A DNA stretch of 64,000 nucleotides from Proteiniphilum saccharofermentans (GCF_900095135.1 NZ_LT605205.1:1612001-1676000), one strand, 5' to 3'. Counted from the first letter of the stretch, positions 46,529-55,928 are shown. A program made the numbers and translations. Notes: generated by a model from the sequence alone, not told the origin.

Positions 46529-46616
46529 TTTAGTATTCATAAAGAAGTGCCACTTATTTTAAATGAATGACCTATGACATTCTATGAAAAATAGGTAATG
46601 CCCAAGAAACACACTA

Positions 46617-47873
46617 TTGCATTACTTTCGATTTGACCATATTATTCTGAAAAAAGCTAAGATAATCATTATTTTAACTTTATTGTTTTGTATCTCTTCA
46701 TGTAATCTGAAAAATAAAGAGAACATATCCACTTATACTGTTTCCAATATTGATTTTGAGAATTCCATTTTAATCGAAGGGATTGTAGAACCTATCCGCT
46801 TCATTAACCTGGTATGCCCCAGAAATGTGGATGGAATAGTCACTTTTTTGATAGAAAACGGGACCTATGTGGATGAAGGTGACGTGGTATGTATCATTGA
46901 GGATAATAATCAACAGAATAACTATGACAATCTGAAAATTTCTTTGGAAAATGCGATAGCTGAATTGAACAAAGTCAATGCCGATTTGAAAATGCAGTAT
47001 GCCCTGTTGGAAGCACAGGTCAGGAATAATGAGGTAGATACTGAAATAGCAGATTTGGACTCTCTGCAATTTATGTTCGCTACACCCACCCAAAGAAGAA
47101 TCAAAGAGTTAGAACTTGAAATGGCTTATATCGAAAAGGTAAAATTCGAGCAAAAACTCAAATCACTTGATATCATTAATCAATCAGAAGTAAGAAAGTT
47201 AGAGATAAATATCCAGCAGTTGACTACCCGGTTACAATCAGCAGAGAAAATTCTTGAGGAGTTGACCATCAAGGCTCCTAAAAAGGGATTGGCCATTGTC
47301 GCAGATTCCCGGATGACAGGTGGTAAACTGAAAGTGGGAGACAATGTTTGGAATAATATGCCATTGGTAATTATCCCGGAAATATCGGAAATGAAAGTGA
47401 AAATGGCTGTAAATGAAACAGACTTTAGGCATATCAGTGAAAACGATTCTGTAACCTACACTTTTGATGCTATGCCCGGAAATAGCGGGTATGGCCGGAT
47501 AATTAAAAAATTGCCTGTTGGACAACCCTATAAAAGAGACTCGAAAGTGAAGTTCTTTGAGGTGGAGGCTTCTATAGATAGTGTGTGGCAACTCCCCGAA
47601 CCCGGATTTACGGCAAACAGCCGGATAATTACAACCTATATCAACGATACTATTGTGGTTCCGCAGGTGGCAATTTATGACGTTGATTCGATGAAAGTAG
47701 TCTATGTCAGGAACAATAAAAAATATGAAATGCGTCAGGTTATGACCGGCGCGTCGTCAATGAAGGAGTCGGTTGTCACAAATGGTTTGAAACAGGGAGA
47801 TGTTATTTCGCTGATAAAACCGCCGGCTTCATATATAAGAGGACGGAGACTGTTGCCGGATTCAATTCGATAG
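46617..47873 (+). CDS. Periplasmic adaptor (HlyD/MacA-type), first of three
   Basis: A 418-residue membrane fusion protein with a lipoprotein signal (LLFCISSCN). An N-terminal barrel-sandwich half has FINLVCPRNVDGIV and ENGTYVDEGDVVCIIED; a coiled-coil hairpin (about 95-215) follows, then the second lipoyl half with TIKAPKKGLAI and a beta-barrel domain. It should bridge an inner-membrane transporter and a TolC-like duct. The start is a TTG at 46617, because no in-frame ATG exists after the stop at 46596; an ATG at 46598 is out of frame. The gene heads a six-gene same-strand export locus; the next adaptor starts 36 nt after its stop. Confidence 0.85.
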   Translation: MHYFRFDHIILKKAKIIIILTLLFCISSCNLKNKENISTYTVSNIDFENSILIEGIVEPIRFINLVCPRNVDGIVTFLIENGTYVDEGDVVCIIEDNNQQNNYDNLKISLENAIAELNKVNADLKMQYALLEAQVRNNEVDTEIADLDSLQFMFATPTQRRIKELELEMAYIEKVKFEQKLKSLDIINQSEVRKLEINIQQLTTRLQSAEKILEELTIKAPKKGLAIVADSRMTGGKLKVGDNVWNNMPLVIIPEISEMKVKMAVNETDFRHISENDSVTYTFDAMPGNSGYGRIIKKLPVGQPYKRDSKVKFFEVEASIDSVWQLPEPGFTANSRIITTYINDTIVVPQVAIYDVDSMKVVYVRNNKKYEMRQVMTGASSMKESVVTNGLKQGDVISLIKPPASYIRGRRLLPDSIR

Positions 47874-47909
47874 ATCGTAAATTACATTACTTTACAATAT
47901 AAAACCAGT

Positions 47910-49154
47910 ATGAGGTATAAGTTTAAAACACATCCTTTTTTTCTTTTTTGCCTGATTTTTTTTATTGGATGTGGTCAAAAAGAGACGAAGCAAATAGCTG
48001 TCGGGAAAGTGGCGAAAGGAACCTTTTTCCTTGACTTGTACGAAGAGGGGGAGATCGAAGCCGTACAATCTATTAATATAGTGGCTCCGATGATTTCATG
48101 GAGATACGGGAATCTGAAGATTACCGAATTGGTAAAAGATGGGCAGGAGGTGAAAGCCGGGGATACGATAATCGTTTTTGATCCGTCGGAAGTACTCAAA
48201 GGTATTGTGGAAGCGGAGTCAAGCTTGGAAATAGCCAAGGCTGAGTTCGAAAAAATGATCGCCCAGCAGAAATCCGATCTGGAAGAGTTGAGGGCCGGAT
48301 ATGAAGTGGCGCGAATTTCCCATGAGATATCTAAAATACGGTTTGAATCGTCAGAATACGAATCGGAGATCAGAAAGAAAGAGATACAACTGAATCTTGA
48401 TAAAGCCGACATTGCTTTGGAGCGGGCCAGAGAGCAAATAGATAACCGGGTAAAAATACAAAATGAGGAAGTAAAACAGAAAAATCTTTCTATCATGCAG
48501 TTCCAATCCCGGCTCGATGAAGCGCATGAAACACTAAAAAAACTCTCCGTGGTAACACCTTCTTCCGGAATAGCCATCATATCAAGAAATTGGAGTAGCA
48601 ACAATAAGTTTCAGATTGGAGATCAATGCTGGTCCGGATTTCCCCTTATCCAGTTACCCGACCTGTCTAAGTTAAAGGCAACAGTAAAGATCAACGAAGT
48701 GGACGTCGCGAAAATAAATAAAGACCTGAGGGTCGAAATAAAACCGGATGCATTTTCCGATCAGACCTTTACCGGCACAGTCAGTTCTATTGCCAACCTG
48801 GCAGTGAATAAGGACGGATCATCGAAGATAAAAGTATTTCCTGTCGAAATAATGTTGAACGAGTCGGATAAGAACCTTCTCCCCGGTCTTACCGTGAGTT
48901 GCCGTATAATTATAGACAAGATAGAGGATGTGCTTTATATTCCTTTGGATGCCGTGAGAGCGGAAGGAGATAAGACATTTGTCTATAAAAAGAGTGGACC
49001 CGGTTATGATAAAATAGAGATTGAAACGGGGCAGAGTAATACCGACTATGTGGTAGTTGTCAGTGGACTGAAAGAGGGAGATGAAATTGCTCTTGTAGAT
49101 CCTTTTGCAGTGGAAACCGACGAGAAGAAACCGGAAAGAAGTGAGGCGGGATAG
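47910..49154 (+). CDS. Periplasmic adaptor (HlyD/MacA-type), second of three
   Basis: A 414-residue adaptor lipoprotein (lipobox FFIGCG). The lipoyl half has SINIVAPMISWRYG and VKDGQEVKAGDTIIVFDPSE, followed by a long coiled coil (about 90-205), the second lipoyl half (LSVVTPSSGIAII), a beta-barrel and a membrane-proximal domain (GLTVSCRIIIDKIEDVLYIPLDAV, then KEGDEIAL). It is clearly different from the first and third adaptors, so this is not a recent duplication. The stop codon adjoins a heptamer array. Its job is to link the MacB-type permease to the TolC-like protein (inference from the family and the locus). Confidence 0.87.
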   Translation: MRYKFKTHPFFLFCLIFFIGCGQKETKQIAVGKVAKGTFFLDLYEEGEIEAVQSINIVAPMISWRYGNLKITELVKDGQEVKAGDTIIVFDPSEVLKGIVEAESSLEIAKAEFEKMIAQQKSDLEELRAGYEVARISHEISKIRFESSEYESEIRKKEIQLNLDKADIALERAREQIDNRVKIQNEEVKQKNLSIMQFQSRLDEAHETLKKLSVVTPSSGIAIISRNWSSNNKFQIGDQCWSGFPLIQLPDLSKLKATVKINEVDVAKINKDLRVEIKPDAFSDQTFTGTVSSIANLAVNKDGSSKIKVFPVEIMLNESDKNLLPGLTVSCRIIIDKIEDVLYIPLDAVRAEGDKTFVYKKSGPGYDKIEIETGQSNTDYVVVVSGLKEGDEIALVDPFAVETDEKKPERSEAG

Positions 49155-49217
49155 TTGATAATTGACAATTGATAATTGATAATTGATAATTGATAATGGA
49201 TAATTGATAATGGATAG
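49154..49217 (+). repeat. Heptamer tandem repeat after the second adaptor
   Basis: About nine copies of ATTGATA with ATTGACA and ATGGATA variants, starting at the last base of the adaptor's stop codon. Confidence 0.92.
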
Positions 49218-49285
49218 TTGGAAATGATATGACTTTTCACTTTTAATTATTCATTTTTCATTTAAAAAGTTCTTACTCTGATTTC

Positions 49286-49315
49286 ATTGACAATTGTCAA
49301 CTGTCAATTGTCAAT
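49286..49315. repeat. Inverted heptamers ATTGACAATTGTCAA before the third adaptor
   Basis: Alternating ATTGACA and its reverse complement form a palindrome. Units run opposite to the array at 49154-49217, so the two blocks could pair in mRNA between the second and third adaptor genes. Confidence 0.75.
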
Positions 49316-49332
49316 TAATAAAAAATGATTGT

Positions 49333-50334
49333 ATGAAAAAAAGCATTATATATAGTCTTTCAGTGGTGTTTTTCCTGCTGCTTGTTTCTGCCTTCTGTAA
49401 AAGGAGTATCGGGGCGGGTCCAGAACGAAAGGCATCGGATGGAAGTACCATTATAGAGACGGGTGAACTTGCCGCTATTAACTCTATCTCATTTGTCATA
49501 CCGAGGTACGGCCGGCATTGGTATCAAATGAAGGTCATTGGTTTGTTGAATCATGGGGAAATAGTCAAAAAGGGAGATTCAATTGCGCAATTGGATCCGG
49601 CAGATATCAATAAGTTTATTTTGGACCAGGAAAGTAATCTGGAAACACAACTGGCTGTGCTGGAGAAATTGTATGTGGAGCAGGAAAACAGGGAACAGGA
49701 GAGTGAATCCAGGATTAGAAATGAAATGGCTTCATTCGATTTAAAGAAGATCGAATTGGAGGCTTCCCGTTTTGAGTCGGAGCGGTTGCGGCGCATAAAG
49801 GAGCTGGAATTTGAGCAGGCGAAGATCAATCTTGAGAAAGAGAAGCGGATCTATGAACTGAATAAGGTGATCAATGCGAATGATTTGAAGATCCAGGAAA
49901 TCAGGGTAGAGCAGATTAGAAAGGAGATAGAAAATGCGAAAAACCTTCTGCCGGCACTTACCTTAAGGACACCTGTGTCGGGGGTGTTTCAGATTGAATT
50001 TAACAGACAGGGCACTACCAGGAGCTTATACAAAATAGGAGATAATATATATGCCGGAAACAATTTGGCCAACGTTCCGGAATTGGAGTTTATGAAGGTG
50101 AATACCCAGGTGAATGAAACCGATTTTCTAAAGATAGGTGTTAACCAAAAAGTGGCAGTTCGTTTAGATGCATTGCCCAAGGTAGTGTTCGAGGGAGAAG
50201 TGGCTTATATCGGGAAGTTATGCCGCTTAAAAGACCCCAAATCCCGGCAACGGGTCTTTGATGTGGAGGTCAGGATATTAAAGCCGGATGAAAGGTTAAA
50301 GCCTGGGATGACGGTAAGTTGTGAATTCATATAA
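49333..50334 (+). CDS. Periplasmic adaptor (HlyD/MacA-type), third of three
   Basis: A 333-residue adaptor starting MKKSIIYSLSVVFFLLL; an in-frame ATG at 49294 lies inside the upstream repeat and is less likely. The hydrophobic signal ends near SAFCKRS, which is not a clean lipobox. Domains are a lipoyl half (INSISFVIPRYGRHWY, then KKGDSIAQLDPADINK), a coiled coil (about 85-205), the second lipoyl half (TLRTPVSGVFQIEF) and a beta-barrel ending GMTVSCEFI. It lacks the last membrane-proximal domain of the other two. The permease gene begins 9 nt after the stop, so this adaptor is the one most tightly tied to it. Confidence 0.86.
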   Translation: MKKSIIYSLSVVFFLLLVSAFCKRSIGAGPERKASDGSTIIETGELAAINSISFVIPRYGRHWYQMKVIGLLNHGEIVKKGDSIAQLDPADINKFILDQESNLETQLAVLEKLYVEQENREQESESRIRNEMASFDLKKIELEASRFESERLRRIKELEFEQAKINLEKEKRIYELNKVINANDLKIQEIRVEQIRKEIENAKNLLPALTLRTPVSGVFQIEFNRQGTTRSLYKIGDNIYAGNNLANVPELEFMKVNTQVNETDFLKIGVNQKVAVRLDALPKVVFEGEVAYIGKLCRLKDPKSRQRVFDVEVRILKPDERLKPGMTVSCEFI

Positions 50335-50343
50335 AAACAGTGT

Positions 50344-51582
50344 ATGCAATACGGTGAAAATATTCGCTTAGCGCTTCAGGGATTGGTCGACCATAAATTT
50401 CGTTCATTTCTGACCATGTTAGGGATCATATTTGGCGTGGCTTCGGTAATCACCATGTTATCGATTGGGGAGGGGGCAAAACGTGAAGCCATCGCGAAAT
50501 ATCAGGATCTGGGAGTAAATAATATCATTATCAGGGAGAAAACACTTTCTGATGAAGAGTTGGAAGAGGTACGGGCTAAATTCTCCCAAGGGCTTTCCAT
50601 ACAGGATGCAAATGTCATCCGGGAGATTGTGCCGGGAGTAGAGAGGGTTGCATCGCAGGCTGAAAAGAACACTGATGTGAGATTCGACGACAAGTCGGTG
50701 AAGTCAACAGTCATAGGAATTACTCCCGATTTTCTTAGTTTGATGAACTATAAAGTACAACAAGGTTACTTTATCAATGAGAAACACTATAATGAGCGAT
50801 TGAAAGTTTGTGTATTGGGGGCGGGTATAGCCGCTACTTTCTTTAAAGGCGATGATCCTATCGGCAAGTTGGTGAAAATCGACGACCAGTGGTTGGAAGT
50901 GATCGGTGTGCTGGCGTCGAAAAGTCTTTTCACCGAAACGGTGGGTGAGTTGGCGGCCAGGGATTTGAATACGGATGTGTATGTCCCGCTATCTTTGTTT
51001 CTGAATCGCTTTACAAGAGATAATATACTTTCAAGTGAAATTCAGCAGATTACAGTGCAGATCAACAATTCGGACAGACTGGTTGAATCGTCCAGAATTA
51101 TCGACGAGATATTAAAAAGACATCACTTTAATAATGATGATTACAGTATTGTGATCCCTTACGAACTTCTTAAACAGGAAGAAAAAGAACGACAGATCTA
51201 TAACATCCTTTTGGGTGCAATCGCAGCCATATCGCTGTTGGTAGGAGGTATAGGGATTATGAATATTATGTTGGCCACCGTTATGGAGCGTACCCGCGAG
51301 ATAGGGATCCGGCGATCGGTGGGGGCACGTAAGATTGATATAATGAGTCAGTTCGTTACTGAATCAGTGGCAATCAGCATTACCGGAGGACTGATAGGAG
51401 TGCTGATCGGGATAATGCTTTCGTTGGTGGTTACCTTGTTTACCGACATAACCACCTTTATCAAACCCTATTCTGTTTTTATCGCATTCTCTTTTTCGGT
51501 AATTGTAGGGGTTAGTTTTGGATATCTGCCGGCAAAGAATGCTGCCAATTTAAAACCGGTAGATTCCATCCGTTACGAATAA
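50344..51582 (+). CDS. MacB/FtsX-type ABC transporter permease
   Basis: A 412-residue inner-membrane protein with TM1 (about 20-42, FLTMLGIIFGVASVITML), a large periplasmic MacB-PCD domain (about 45-285) and three C-terminal helices. It carries the family signature GGIGIMNIMLATVMERTREIGIRRSVGARK and ends in ANLKPVDSIRYE. MacB-type exporters drive substrate from the periplasm through a TolC duct by mechanotransmission. Here the ATPase is a separate gene, 12 nt downstream. The substrate may be a peptide, lipid or toxic compound; nothing in the locus tells. Confidence 0.9.
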   Translation: MQYGENIRLALQGLVDHKFRSFLTMLGIIFGVASVITMLSIGEGAKREAIAKYQDLGVNNIIIREKTLSDEELEEVRAKFSQGLSIQDANVIREIVPGVERVASQAEKNTDVRFDDKSVKSTVIGITPDFLSLMNYKVQQGYFINEKHYNERLKVCVLGAGIAATFFKGDDPIGKLVKIDDQWLEVIGVLASKSLFTETVGELAARDLNTDVYVPLSLFLNRFTRDNILSSEIQQITVQINNSDRLVESSRIIDEILKRHHFNNDDYSIVIPYELLKQEEKERQIYNILLGAIAAISLLVGGIGIMNIMLATVMERTREIGIRRSVGARKIDIMSQFVTESVAISITGGLIGVLIGIMLSLVVTLFTDITTFIKPYSVFIAFSFSVIVGVSFGYLPAKNAANLKPVDSIRYE

Positions 51583-51594
51583 AACAAGCACGCT

Positions 51595-52290
51595 ATGCTG
51601 ATAGAAATCAAAGAACTGAAGAAGAGTTATTCTCTTGGGGAGAGTGAAATTCCTGTTATACACGGTATAAATCTCCATATCGAGAAAAATGAATATGTAG
51701 CCATTATGGGGCCTTCGGGTTCAGGTAAATCAACATTAATGAATATCCTGGGATGTTTGGATACCGCATCGAGCGGCCACTACTATCTGAATAATATAGA
51801 TGTAAGCACTTTGGATGATGATGCCCTCTCACTTACGAGGAACAGGGAGATCGGTTTTATTTTTCAGAATTTCAACCTGCTGCCACGATTAAATGCTGTC
51901 CAGAATGTTGAACTTCCGTTGGTTTATGCCGGAATAGCAAGTAATGAGCGCCGGGAAAAGGCTTTGAAAGCCTTGGAGAGAGTCGGGTTGTCCGACCGGT
52001 TGCATCATAAGCCATCGGAATTGAGTGGCGGACAGCGACAGAGAGTGGCCATTGCCAGGGCTTTGGTAACCAATCCCGGAATATTGTTGGCGGATGAACC
52101 TACCGGGGCGCTTGATTCTAAAACAGGGGTAGAGATCATGCGGCTGTTCGAAGAGTTGCATAAAGAAGGTAATACCATTATCTTAATTACACACGAACAG
52201 GAAATTGCTGATTATGCCCATCGGAATATCTATCTGAAAGATGGGATGATCCATTCCGATAAACCGAATCATCAAAGGAAAACTTTGTAA
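51595..52290 (+). CDS. MacB/LolD-type ABC transporter ATPase
   Basis: The 231-residue ATPase has Walker [11 protein letters not shown]-loop [12 protein letters not shown], signature [15 protein letters not shown], Walker [13 protein letters not shown] and the H-loop ITHEQ, all intact. The sequence is of the LolD/MacB/FtsE type that pairs with FtsX-fold permeases. Its gene follows the permease with 12 nt between. It powers the export complex at the cytosolic face of the inner membrane. Confidence 0.95.
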   Translation: MLIEIKELKKSYSLGESEIPVIHGINLHIEKNEYVAIMGPSGSGKSTLMNILGCLDTASSGHYYLNNIDVSTLDDDALSLTRNREIGFIFQNFNLLPRLNAVQNVELPLVYAGIASNERREKALKALERVGLSDRLHHKPSELSGGQRQRVAIARALVTNPGILLADEPTGALDSKTGVEIMRLFEELHKEGNTIILITHEQEIADYAHRNIYLKDGMIHSDKPNHQRKTL

Positions 52291-52325
52291 TGTGCCAATC
52301 CCGGGAAATCGGGACATTGGATGGA

Positions 52326-52450
52326 AGATTGAATGAGATTGAATAAGATTGATGGAAGATTGAATGAGATTGAATAAGATTGATGGAAGATTGGATGAGA
52401 TTGAATGAGATTGAATGAGATTGAATGAGATTGGAGGAAGATTGAGGAAG
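52326..52450 (+). repeat. Decamer tandem repeat, about 12 copies (AGATTGAATG)
   Basis: About twelve variants of AGATTGAATG, with periodic AGATTGATGGA units of 11 nt, lie between the ATPase and the TolC-like gene. This is the reverse complement family of the array at 421-500. It is in the likely leader of the TolC-like gene. Confidence 0.9.
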
Positions 52451-52498
52451 GCTTGGATCTTGGTTCTGATATTCACTTTTAGTTTTTAGTTTAAGTAT

Positions 52499-53983
52499 AT
52501 GCAAAAATTATTTTTACTCTGTATTTGTTTATTTGCCTCTTCCCCGTTGCTGTATAGCCAGTCGGTGCATGCCCTTACTCTGGAAGAAAGTATTGAGATC
52601 GCTAAAAGTAAAAGTTACAGTATGTTGAAATTAGGCGAAGACCTTAAAATTGCCGAATATAATCTGAAGTCTGCCACCAGCCGGCTGAAGACGCATATCG
52701 ACATGACTATTGGAGCTCCACAATATACCGAAACCATTGAAAGCTGGAAAGATACTACGGGTATTACTTTTTATTATCCTATGAAAGAGCTGGGTTATTC
52801 TACTGTATTGACCATCAATCAACCTTTACCCACAGATGGTAATATATTTATCCAGAATATGTTATCGAGCGGAGAAAATTTAAATAGCAATTTCCGTTCT
52901 TCCCGCCTGCGTTCCCGTATCGGATTTAGTCAACCGCTCCACTCCTTTTATGCATACAATAATATCCGGTCGACACTCAAAAGGGCGGAATTGGATTATG
53001 AACGCTCCAGCAAACAGTACAAAAGGGAAGAATTGAATCTTGTATATCAGGTGAGTAGCGCCTATTATAATTTATTGTCGCTTCAAAGGAGTACAGAGAT
53101 CGCACATCTCGACCTGGAACGGCAGATGGATGCACATGAAATATCACAGAACAAATATGCAGCCGGATTGATACGTGAAGTAGATGCTTTACAGATGGAG
53201 GTCGATCTGGCTGAAGCACAAAACAATCATGATATTGCAGTTTTAAATGAAGTCTCTGCCAAAAACTCCTTCAAAGAATTGTTAGGGTTGGATTTGGATG
53301 ATAGCGTGACATTGAACAACGAGTTGGACTATCAGATCATAGTGGTCGATCCGGAGAAAGCTATTGAGATGGCGCTCAAAAACAGGTTGGAGGTCAGGGA
53401 GCAGGAGATACAGATAGAACTGCAGAAGTTGAATATAAAGCAACAGAAATCAAACGGAATGATCAGGGGTAGTATCGATGCCTATTTTGAAAGGGCCGGT
53501 ATAGATCAACAGACCGATATTGGCCTTTTTTCATCCATTAGAAACTCTTACAGAAACCTGGTAGATAGAAATTCCAGTTATGGTGTGGGATTGACCATTA
53601 CCATACCAATCCTCGATTGGGGTGAAAATCGGGCTCTGGTAAGAGCTTCCGAATCGAGACTGAAACAGTATAACTATCGGAAAGAGGAGGTTGAAAGAGA
53701 AATAGAAACCGAAGTGAAAAATCTGATAGCCAGCATCAACAGCAACTTAAAAAGATTGCAAGTGTTGGAGAAAAATGTGTTGGTTGCCGAAAAAAGCTTT
53801 GAGATAACACGCCAGCGGTTTTCAGATGGGGATATTGATAGCCAGAGTTTGGCATTGGAGAGGAATCGCCTGAATAACGCTTATACCTCTCACCTGAGGG
53901 CGTATATCAATTATCAGCTGTCGTTGGCTGATCTGATGAGGAAAACTTTCTATGATTTCCAGAATCAATTGGAAGTAGAGTGA
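52499..53983 (+). CDS. TolC family outer-membrane protein
   Basis: A 494-residue outer-membrane efflux protein with signal peptide MQKLFLLCICLFASSPLLYSQ. Two OEP repeats follow, each with long alpha-hairpins (for example the first around 150-270 and the second around 355-485). Motifs such as LTLEESIEIAKSKSY at the start and the ending YINYQLSLADLMRKTFYDF fit the family. TolC-like trimers form the duct through which the MacB-type complex expels its substrate. It is separated from the ATPase by the decamer array, so it may be expressed differently. It converges on hemW, 4 nt away. Confidence 0.93.
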   Translation: MQKLFLLCICLFASSPLLYSQSVHALTLEESIEIAKSKSYSMLKLGEDLKIAEYNLKSATSRLKTHIDMTIGAPQYTETIESWKDTTGITFYYPMKELGYSTVLTINQPLPTDGNIFIQNMLSSGENLNSNFRSSRLRSRIGFSQPLHSFYAYNNIRSTLKRAELDYERSSKQYKREELNLVYQVSSAYYNLLSLQRSTEIAHLDLERQMDAHEISQNKYAAGLIREVDALQMEVDLAEAQNNHDIAVLNEVSAKNSFKELLGLDLDDSVTLNNELDYQIIVVDPEKAIEMALKNRLEVREQEIQIELQKLNIKQQKSNGMIRGSIDAYFERAGIDQQTDIGLFSSIRNSYRNLVDRNSSYGVGLTITIPILDWGENRALVRASESRLKQYNYRKEEVEREIETEVKNLIASINSNLKRLQVLEKNVLVAEKSFEITRQRFSDGDIDSQSLALERNRLNNAYTSHLRAYINYQLSLADLMRKTFYDFQNQLEVE

Positions 53984-53987
53984 GCAT

Positions 53988-55115
53988 TTAACCGACCCAC
54001 ATCAGGTCGCTCATGATGCCATCGGAGATAAAGATACCCTCGCGGGTCAACTTCATTCTGCCGTCTTTGATCCTGAGCAGGTTCCTGTCGAGGTATTTTC
54101 TTGCATTCTCCATGCAATAATGGTGAAATTCGTTGCCAAAGCAGGCTGTAAGTTCGGTAAGATCGAGTCCCCACATAGTGCGAAGACCGGTAAGTATAGC
54201 CTCGTTATATTTTTCGCTGAGACTCAGATGTTCTGTTTCCCGGTCCAATACGCCCGATTCCACACCTTTAATATACCGCATAAGCGACGGGACATTCAAG
54301 GTGCGGTTGTCTCCATCAAACGAGTGGGCCGCCGGCCCTAAACCAAGATATTTCTCATTCTTCCAGTAAGAACTGTTGTGTCGTGAAAAGTGACCTTCTT
54401 TCCCAAATGCCGAAATTTCATAGTGGATATATCCATGTGAGGTGAGCCGATCGATCAACATGGCGAACATAGCAGTACTGAGCTCTTCTTCTGCCGGTTT
54501 TATCCTGCCGGCCTGTAACAGCCGGTACATTTTTGTTTTTTCTTCATAAATAAGATGATAAGAGGATATATGAGGAACATCGAGGGCAATGGCTTGTGTC
54601 AGGTTATGCCGCCAGATCTCCTCTGTTTGTTGCGGTAACCCGTACATCAGGTCGATACTGATATTCCCGAAACCATGTTGCTGGCACCTCCTTACCGCGT
54701 CGATGGCCTGTTGTGCAGAGTGTCGTCTGCTCAGGAATTTCAATTCCCCGTCGTTGAAACTCTGAATTCCCATACTGAGGCGGTTGAGAGGTAGCCGGGA
54801 GAGCATTTCCACATATGCCTCCGAAAGGTCATCGGGATTTGCTTCCACAGTGATCTCCACCTCCGGGACAATGGAATAATGGTGCAGCAGTACGTCGAAG
54901 ATCCTTTCAAAATGTTCCTGTCGGAGTCGTGAAGGGGTTCCACCGCCAAAATAGATGGTCTTCACCGGTTCGGAGATCTCATCCTTCCTTATCCTGGCTT
55001 CGACACAGAGTGCATCGACGAAAGCATCCATCTGCGTTTCGTTGGTGCCGGTATAAAAATCACAATAAGTACACCGGATCTTACAAAAAGGAATGTGGAT
55101 ATATATGCCCGCCAC
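53988..55115 (-). CDS. hemW: Radical SAM heme chaperone HemW
   Basis: The 375-residue protein begins MAGIYIHIPFCKIRCTYCDFY, giving the radical-SAM cluster cysteines C11, C15 and C18 with the C-x3-C-x2-C spacing and the following aromatic residue. The GGGTP motif (YFGGGTPSRL) and SMGIQSFND, SIDLMYGLPQQT and a C-terminal HemN-type domain are present. This is the HemW type, which carries heme for insertion into respiratory enzymes, rather than the oxygen-independent coproporphyrinogen oxidase HemN, which has an additional cysteine after the motif. It is cytosolic. It may share a transcript with the phosphodiesterase gene upstream (30-nt gap). Confidence 0.93.
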   Translation of the reverse strand: MAGIYIHIPFCKIRCTYCDFYTGTNETQMDAFVDALCVEARIRKDEISEPVKTIYFGGGTPSRLRQEHFERIFDVLLHHYSIVPEVEITVEANPDDLSEAYVEMLSRLPLNRLSMGIQSFNDGELKFLSRRHSAQQAIDAVRRCQQHGFGNISIDLMYGLPQQTEEIWRHNLTQAIALDVPHISSYHLIYEEKTKMYRLLQAGRIKPAEEELSTAMFAMLIDRLTSHGYIHYEISAFGKEGHFSRHNSSYWKNEKYLGLGPAAHSFDGDNRTLNVPSLMRYIKGVESGVLDRETEHLSLSEKYNEAILTGLRTMWGLDLTELTACFGNEFHHYCMENARKYLDRNLLRIKDGRMKLTREGIFISDGIMSDLMWVG

Positions 55116-55145
55116 TTTCTTACTCTTTTAGAGTTCGTTTCAGAA

Positions 55146-55928
55146 TCATTGTGCCTGTAGTATTTCTTTTACCAGCAAGGGTTCATCGGTAGTAATATAA
55201 TCCACTTTCAGGTCGATGGTCTTTTGGATATCTTCCGGTTTATTTACCGTCCATACATTTACTTTTTGTCCCAATGCATGTGCTTCCTTCACCCATTCAG
55301 GTTTCTGATAGAGCACGTTGAAATGATAATCGAATCCGCTCAAACCCATCGTGGCGAGCACACCGGGCGACAGGTCGCCATTGAGATAATAGACCGGAGC
55401 ATTCGGATCGAGTTTCCTGACCTGTTGTACAAAATTAATTCCGAAAGAAATATATTCCACTCTATCCTGCAGTCCGCGTTTATGTACCATATCGATCACC
55501 TTCTCCGCCAATTCGTCTTCTCTTTCTTTCGCCCTATGTGTCTTAAACTCAATAATCAGTTTTGTATGCTTACATTGGGAAAAAGCATCCAGATATTCTT
55601 CCATCGTCGGCAACGGTTCCCCATTAGCCAGTTTCACCTTTCTAAGGATGGATGCCGGCGTATCCTGGACTATCAGTTTCTCCCCGTCGAGCGTGACATC
55701 GGCATCATGATTCACTACCGGAATGCCGTCTGAAGAAAGCCATATATCCACTTCCGAACCATATACACGAACGGAATCGGCTTTCATCAGGGCTGCGATG
55801 GAGTTCTGTGCCGAACCGTCGGTCTTCCAAAAACCACGGTGGGCGATGATCTGCTGAGCCTGAATCGATATTGTGCCAAATATTAATAGTATCCAGGCAA
55901 GAAAAAGGGTGTTTCGTTTCATTTTCAA
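55146..55928 (-). CDS. Exported glycerophosphodiester phosphodiesterase family protein
   Basis: A 260-residue protein with signal peptide (KRNTLFLAWILLIFGTISIQAQ) and a GDPD TIM barrel. Catalytic motifs are IIAHRGF (His-Arg), YGSEVDIWLSSDGIPVVNHDADV (the Glu-Asp metal pair and the second His) and KLIIEFKTH. It cleaves glycerophosphodiesters into glycerol-3-phosphate and an alcohol, in the periplasm or on the surface. Length is typical. hemW lies 30 nt downstream on the same strand. Confidence 0.92.
   Translation of the reverse strand: MKMKRNTLFLAWILLIFGTISIQAQQIIAHRGFWKTDGSAQNSIAALMKADSVRVYGSEVDIWLSSDGIPVVNHDADVTLDGEKLIVQDTPASILRKVKLANGEPLPTMEEYLDAFSQCKHTKLIIEFKTHRAKEREDELAEKVIDMVHKRGLQDRVEYISFGINFVQQVRKLDPNAPVYYLNGDLSPGVLATMGLSGFDYHFNVLYQKPEWVKEAHALGQKVNVWTVNKPEDIQKTIDLKVDYITTDEPLLVKEILQAQ

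Noticed and set aside
46432-46616. Small precursor peptide for the export locus
   Set aside because: The gap holds only the fhs terminator and short frames without a leader-like sequence or start signal.
46598-46640. ATG at 46598 as start of the first adaptor
   Set aside because: It is out of frame with the adaptor and stops after about twelve codons.
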